Origin: Hepsetus odoe
Taxonomy: Eukaryota > Chordata > Actinopteri > Characiformes > Hepsetidae
Direction of reading: 5' to 3'
DNA length: 64,000 nt
Assembly: GCA_017165825.1 (NCBI GenBank)
Contig: CM029367.1
Location: 24,042,529 to 24,106,528 of the forward strand
Shown piece after piece: positions 60,893 through 64,000 of the stretch. The position numbers and the translations under genes were made by a program. Each line of letters begins with the position of its first letter. The first letter of the stretch is position 1. Under the pieces are notes generated by a model, which made no database searches, was not told the DNA's origin, and worked only from the letters and a program-made list of their open reading frames with translations.

Positions 60893-61258
60893 GCGATTCA
60901 TTTTACTGTGATATTATTCTGGGCTTTTGATGTTTTATCTGTGCATTATAGTTTATTTATTGTTTTTTTTTTTTGCTTGCAAATTTTACTGTAATACTCA
61001 TTTTGAGCTCAGGGTAGCGGTGGCCTAGTGGTTAGGGAGTTGCCCCAGGTCAGAAGATTGTGGGTTCGATTCCCTCACCAGTAGGTTGCTCTGAGGTACC
61101 CTAGAGCAAGGTACCGTCCCCGTCACTGCTCCCCAGGCACGTTCAATAGCTACCCCCTGCTGAACGTGTGTATGGGTGAAACGCAGAGGTTGAGTTTCGT
61201 TGTGTTGTGCTCTGCTGCGTTTCACAATGACAAGGATAGTCACTTTCACTTCACTTTC
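60893..61258 (+). mobile_element. tRNA-SINE with 118-bp leader, plus copy
   Basis: SINE body 61011-61258 (TAGCGGTGGCCTAGTGGTTA A box, TGGGTTCGATTCCC B box) preceded by the leader 60893-61010. Inserted into the RTE LINE remnant. Confidence 0.8.
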
Positions 61259-61461
61259 ACCTCCAAAACACTCTTCACATACTCTTCCTTCAGGACTACA
61301 CCTACCCCATTCTTCTGCCTTGACATGCCCTTTTTATAATGCCTCCTTATATTTGTTGCACAAAAGTCTTTAGGGGCTTGCTTCAGAAATAGCCCCAAGA
61401 GGCTGCCACAGTGCCTGTACTAATTTTAGCATTAGAGCGACTGAACAGAGATCAGCCTCAA

Positions 61462-61830
61462 ACAATGAGCTACAACAACCATGTGCAAAAACAACCATGA
61501 GCTACAACAACCATGAGTTGCAACAACCATGTGCAAAACAAAGATACACTACAGCATCAATACACTACAACAACCATCTGCAAGAACAACTATACACTAC
61601 AACAACCATTTGCAAAACAAAGATACACAATAATAACAACCATGTGCAAAACCAATGACACACTACCACAACCATGTGCAAAAAGATACACTATAACAAC
61701 CATGTGCAAAAACAACAACACACTACAACAATCATGTGCAAAAAGATACACTATAACAACCATGTGCAAAAACAACAACACACTACAACAATCATGTGCA
61801 ACAACCATGAACTCAGAAAGCCACAAGCTA
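61462..61830. repeat. ACAACCATGTGCAAAA minisatellite
   Basis: About twelve diverged units around CTACAACAACCATGTGCAAA. Positions 61681-61740 and 61741-61800 are identical over 60 bases. The array is open on both strands, which explains the long low-complexity frames there. Confidence 0.9.
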
Positions 61831-62221
61831 CAATTAAAGGTGGGGAAAATGGGAAAAATGAGACATCTTGATTATTAATGACACATGATATGATGTAATA
61901 ACTGATACAAATCAGCATATTGCCAGCCACAACAACCAGGGCGAGATTGTAAAAATATACTCTCTTCAATCTTCAAGAAATATATTAAAATATATGTGAC
62001 ATTATTTTCTAATCACTTTGAATTTAGAAGAAACCAGCAGTTCCACATCAAAACTATGTCTTATCCATCATCTTAAACGCTGCACTAAGCCCAGTTTAAC
62101 TAATTCTGCTCTGTAATGAAACCCACAATGTGCTTGGAAAGAATATGGCGATTAATTTCTCACAATAATGATCGTCGCATTGCCCAGCTCTGACTACTAC
62201 AACCATGAACTGCAGCTAGGC

Positions 62222-62445
62222 TGAAAGCAGAGGCCTGGTGTTTAGGGAGTTGGCCACAGGATCAGAAGATTGTGGGTTCAAACCCCTAAGATACCCTTGA
62301 GCAAGGTACCGTCCCCGTCACTGCTCCCCGGGCACTTTCATAGCTGCCCCACTGCTGCACGGTGTGTGCATGGGTTAAACGCAGAGGCCCAATTTCGTTG
62401 TGGTTCACTGTGTGTTCTCACAATGACAAGAACAGTCACGATTAA
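62222..62445 (+). mobile_element. tRNA-SINE copy
   Basis: GCAGAGGCCTGGTGTTTAGG head, TGGGTTCAAACCCC B box, CTTGAGCAAGGTACCGTCCC; ends AATGACAAGAACAGTCAC. Confidence 0.78.
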
Positions 62446-63248
62446 AAATCCAATATCAGTAAATCCCGAAATATTCACAATAAGTGTCACGACACTGACC
62501 CTCCTAACCTCTGATCAGCATGTACGGGGACAGTTCTGTGTTTTGGGTGGTGAAACACACCGCTGCTCCGTGTTTTGTCACGGTACGCTCAGAAAAGAAT
62601 ATCGTGAAGAATGTATCGCGATAAGGAAAGATATCGTCGCCCTGCCCAGCTGTACAGCAGCCATGAGCTACAACGTCTTTATTACAAAACTAGTGGTTTA
62701 AAGCAAGCTGTCTCCTGTAATGTTTACCTGCGGAGAGTCCGAGCTCGGTCTTCCTCAACTCCGAACCCGCTCGTACGCGTTCTGCTCGCTCGGTTTCGGT
62801 TTGGAAATGTGGACAGAAAGTGTGAAATGGGCGCACAAGGCGCTCAGCTCGTCCACTAAAAACAACAACACACCATTGTTCGCACCTGTGCTGAAGCGGC
62901 CGGGCTGCACCGAGCTGCACTTTGCACCGAGCCCAGATAGAGGCTTCAAGTTACTTTTAAAGCTTCTGAAAACTACTTTCCAGAAGCAGAAGTCAACGTG
63001 GTGCGACCAAAGCCCCGAAATCCGCCACTATCGGACGCCCTTCTCCACTCGGCGTGTGTAAAACTAGTCCAACGTCCGAGTTGAGCTACTTTTAACTTCC
63101 ACCTCCGGTTTCGCCCAGACGCCCAAACCGGGCAGCGAATAAAAGCACGGGATTCGCACAGGCCGCGGCTTTCACTCCCAGCCAGCGGCCGAACTTGTGC
63201 TCCAGGCGGACTTACGTGTTGTTGCTTCAGCAGCAGCGGACGGCAGCC

Positions 63249-63662
63249 ATGACACTCCAGCCCGGGACGCTGAGCGAAGCTTCAGACCAGCCGGAGAGCG
63301 CGGGCGAGCAAAGCGGATCAGGACAGATTATCAGCAGCGGCGGCGGCGGCAGCCGCTCCTCTCGGCCCTGCAGCGTGGACGCCTTTATTCCGCACCTCCG
63401 GCACTGGCACCTCTCAACCTGTGCCCCACAGCGCTGGCCTCACCTCGCGCAGCACGTGTTTCCTCTCTGGAGCCCCTATCAACAGTTTATAACAGTCCTA
63501 TTAACTCTTTCAGCCGCCACCAGGATTATCACAACCAGCACCAAGAGCACGATCAGCAGTCGCGCCTTCTTCAGCATGCTGTCTGGAGCTGTCAGCTGTC
63601 TGACTGTCAGACTGCACGCAGATGGAGACGCGGCCTCCTGCCGCCTCTGGAGCCCATTCTGA
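63249..63662 (+). CDS. unidentified 137-aa ORF in CpG-rich region
   Basis: ATG in good context, 414 nt to the stop, beginning MTLQPGTLSEASDQPESAGE and containing a short Gly/Ser run. I do not recognise the protein. GC-rich DNA produces chance open frames, and an overlapping frame is also open without an ATG. It may be a first coding exon, a 5' leader or nothing. Confidence 0.25.
   Translation: MTLQPGTLSEASDQPESAGEQSGSGQIISSGGGGSRSSRPCSVDAFIPHLRHWHLSTCAPQRWPHLAQHVFPLWSPYQQFITVLLTLSAATRIITTSTKSTISSRAFFSMLSGAVSCLTVRLHADGDAASCRLWSPF
63479..63577 (-). CDS. 32-aa hydrophobic micro-ORF
   Basis: Minus-strand ATG at 63577 encodes MLKKARLLIVLLVLVVIILV and a short tail with an NRT sequon before TGA. 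Basic residues followed by about 16 aliphatic ones resemble a signal anchor. It would lie in the leader of znf518a if transcription starts further right. No family recognised. Confidence 0.25.
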   Translation of the reverse strand: MLKKARLLIVLLVLVVIILVAAERVNRTVINC

Positions 63663-63902
63663 ACTGGACTGATGAGAGTCAGAGCAGGCTGGACTCTCCT
63701 GTCGTTGCTGTAACGTGTCTTTTTAATCTTTAAATAGCTGCTTGTTTATTAAGCAGCCTTGAAAATAACTTCAGTACTAATAAGCACACTTAAAAGTTGC
63801 ATGTGGGAATAGTACTCTCCAAAAGCACCATAAAACATGGTTAGAAACAACTGCAGGAGCTCTAATTTATCATACTTCAAATATAAATTAAAGAAATATA
63901 AC

Positions 63903-63935
63903 ATTATTATTATTATTGTTATTATTATTATTATA
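63903..63935. repeat. (TTA)n microsatellite
   Basis: ATT repeats with one G interruption. Confidence 0.9.
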
Positions 63936-63951
63936 CAGCAGTATGCTGATG

Positions 63952-64000
63952 CAGGGTGTCACACTGTTGCCTCACAGCGAAAAGCTTCTGGGTTCAATTC
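63952..64000 (+). mobile_element. second SINE family, head cut by window end
   Basis: GTTGCCTCACAGCGAAAAGC and TCTGGGTTCAATTC match the head of 5884-6235; continues past 64000. Confidence 0.55.

Larger units (their letters stand above)
59391..61345 (-). mobile_element. RTE-type LINE fragment broken by later insertions
   Basis: Minus-strand remnant of the same family as 26125-26832: endonuclease-like pieces (VVSVYATQVGCEIEVKEEFW, 60682-60885), a middle piece (60450-60707) and the reverse transcriptase C-terminus (59377-59718, RFRDKVREARLCWFGHVQRR). It is interrupted at 60893-61258 by a composite SINE and at about 59760-60175 by a hairpin repeat plus a SINE fragment. Confidence 0.75.
59158..63216 (-). 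other. znf518a: probable znf518a 5' intron
   Basis: An acceptor at 59158 and a perfect donor GTAAGT on the minus strand at 63215-63210 suggest a 4.05 kb intron joining a 5' untranslated exon in the CpG-rich region to coding exon 1. The interior is nested LINE, SINE, minisatellite and hairpin repeats. Confidence 0.5.
62700..63720. promoter_or_regulatory. CpG-rich promoter-like region
   Basis: The only clearly G+C- and CpG-rich stretch outside the LINE ORF. On the plus strand an AATAAAA TATA-like box (63138-63144) precedes an ATG with a strong context (GCAGCCATGA, 63249). On the minus strand a GTAAGT donor (63215-63210) ends a possible 5' exon of znf518a. A bidirectional promoter is plausible. 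Confidence 0.5.

Noticed and set aside
61513..61878. CRISPR-like array in the repeated ACAACCATGTGCAAAA region
   Set aside because: Units are contiguous and diverged with no unique spacers; a eukaryotic minisatellite.
62270..62701. 143-aa plus-strand ORF
   Set aside because: Its first part is SINE sequence and the rest matches nothing; no splice or codon support.
63197..63733. 178-aa open frame overlapping the 63249 ORF
   Set aside because: Contains no ATG start codon; kept only as a hint of possible splicing in the CpG-rich region.

Overview
The window is nuclear DNA from a bony fish. Evidence: vertebrate intron-rich genes, many teleost-type Tc1 transposons and tRNA-derived SINEs, LINE fragments and long microsatellites. 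The repeat content suggests an otophysan such as a characin or catfish, but this is only an impression. Three protein-coding genes can be supported, in the order dntt (-), blnk (+), znf518a (-). From memory, DNTT, BLNK and ZNF518A are also neighbours in human 10q24, so this looks like a conserved vertebrate block. Layout: 1-10483 holds the 5' part of dntt (terminal deoxynucleotidyl transferase) on the minus strand; only coding exons 1 and 2 (N-terminus and most of the BRCT domain) are visible, split by a 7.7 kb repeat-rich intron, and the rest lies beyond the left edge. 10484-14715 is the head-to-head interval between dntt and blnk. 14716-53774 is blnk (B-cell linker adaptor): 23 coding exons from the canonical first exon at 31878, all with compatible splice phases, giving about 481 aa with several phospho-tyrosine motifs, proline-rich segments and a C-terminal SH2 domain. 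53775-55579 is the tail-to-tail interval with znf518a, whose two coding exons (55580-59140, minus) encode a 1047-aa C2H2 zinc-finger protein. 59158-63216 is the probable 5' intron of znf518a, filled with nested LINE and SINE remnants, and 62700-63700 is a CpG-rich promoter-like region. The most interesting signal is a second 5' end for blnk. Three upstream exons (14716-14784, 15094-15156, 27861-27907) encode a SAM-type domain like that of the sister adaptor SLP-76 (LCP2). They end in the same phase as the canonical blnk first exon, so both can splice to the shared exon at 33565. The locus therefore appears able to make a SAM-BLNK (about 525 aa) and a canonical BLNK. The two lymphoid genes dntt and blnk together make TdT (junctional diversity at V(D)J joints) and the adaptor that signals from the (pre-)B-cell receptor. 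Most of the remaining DNA is mobile: five related long-inverted-repeat Tc1 derivatives, two copies of another Tc1/mariner element (one carrying a SINE insertion whose empty site is seen in the other copy), a nearly complete LINE with 11-bp target duplications inside blnk, RTE-type LINE fragments, at least fourteen copies of one tRNA-SINE family, a near-perfect 174-bp palindrome and an unusual minisatellite.
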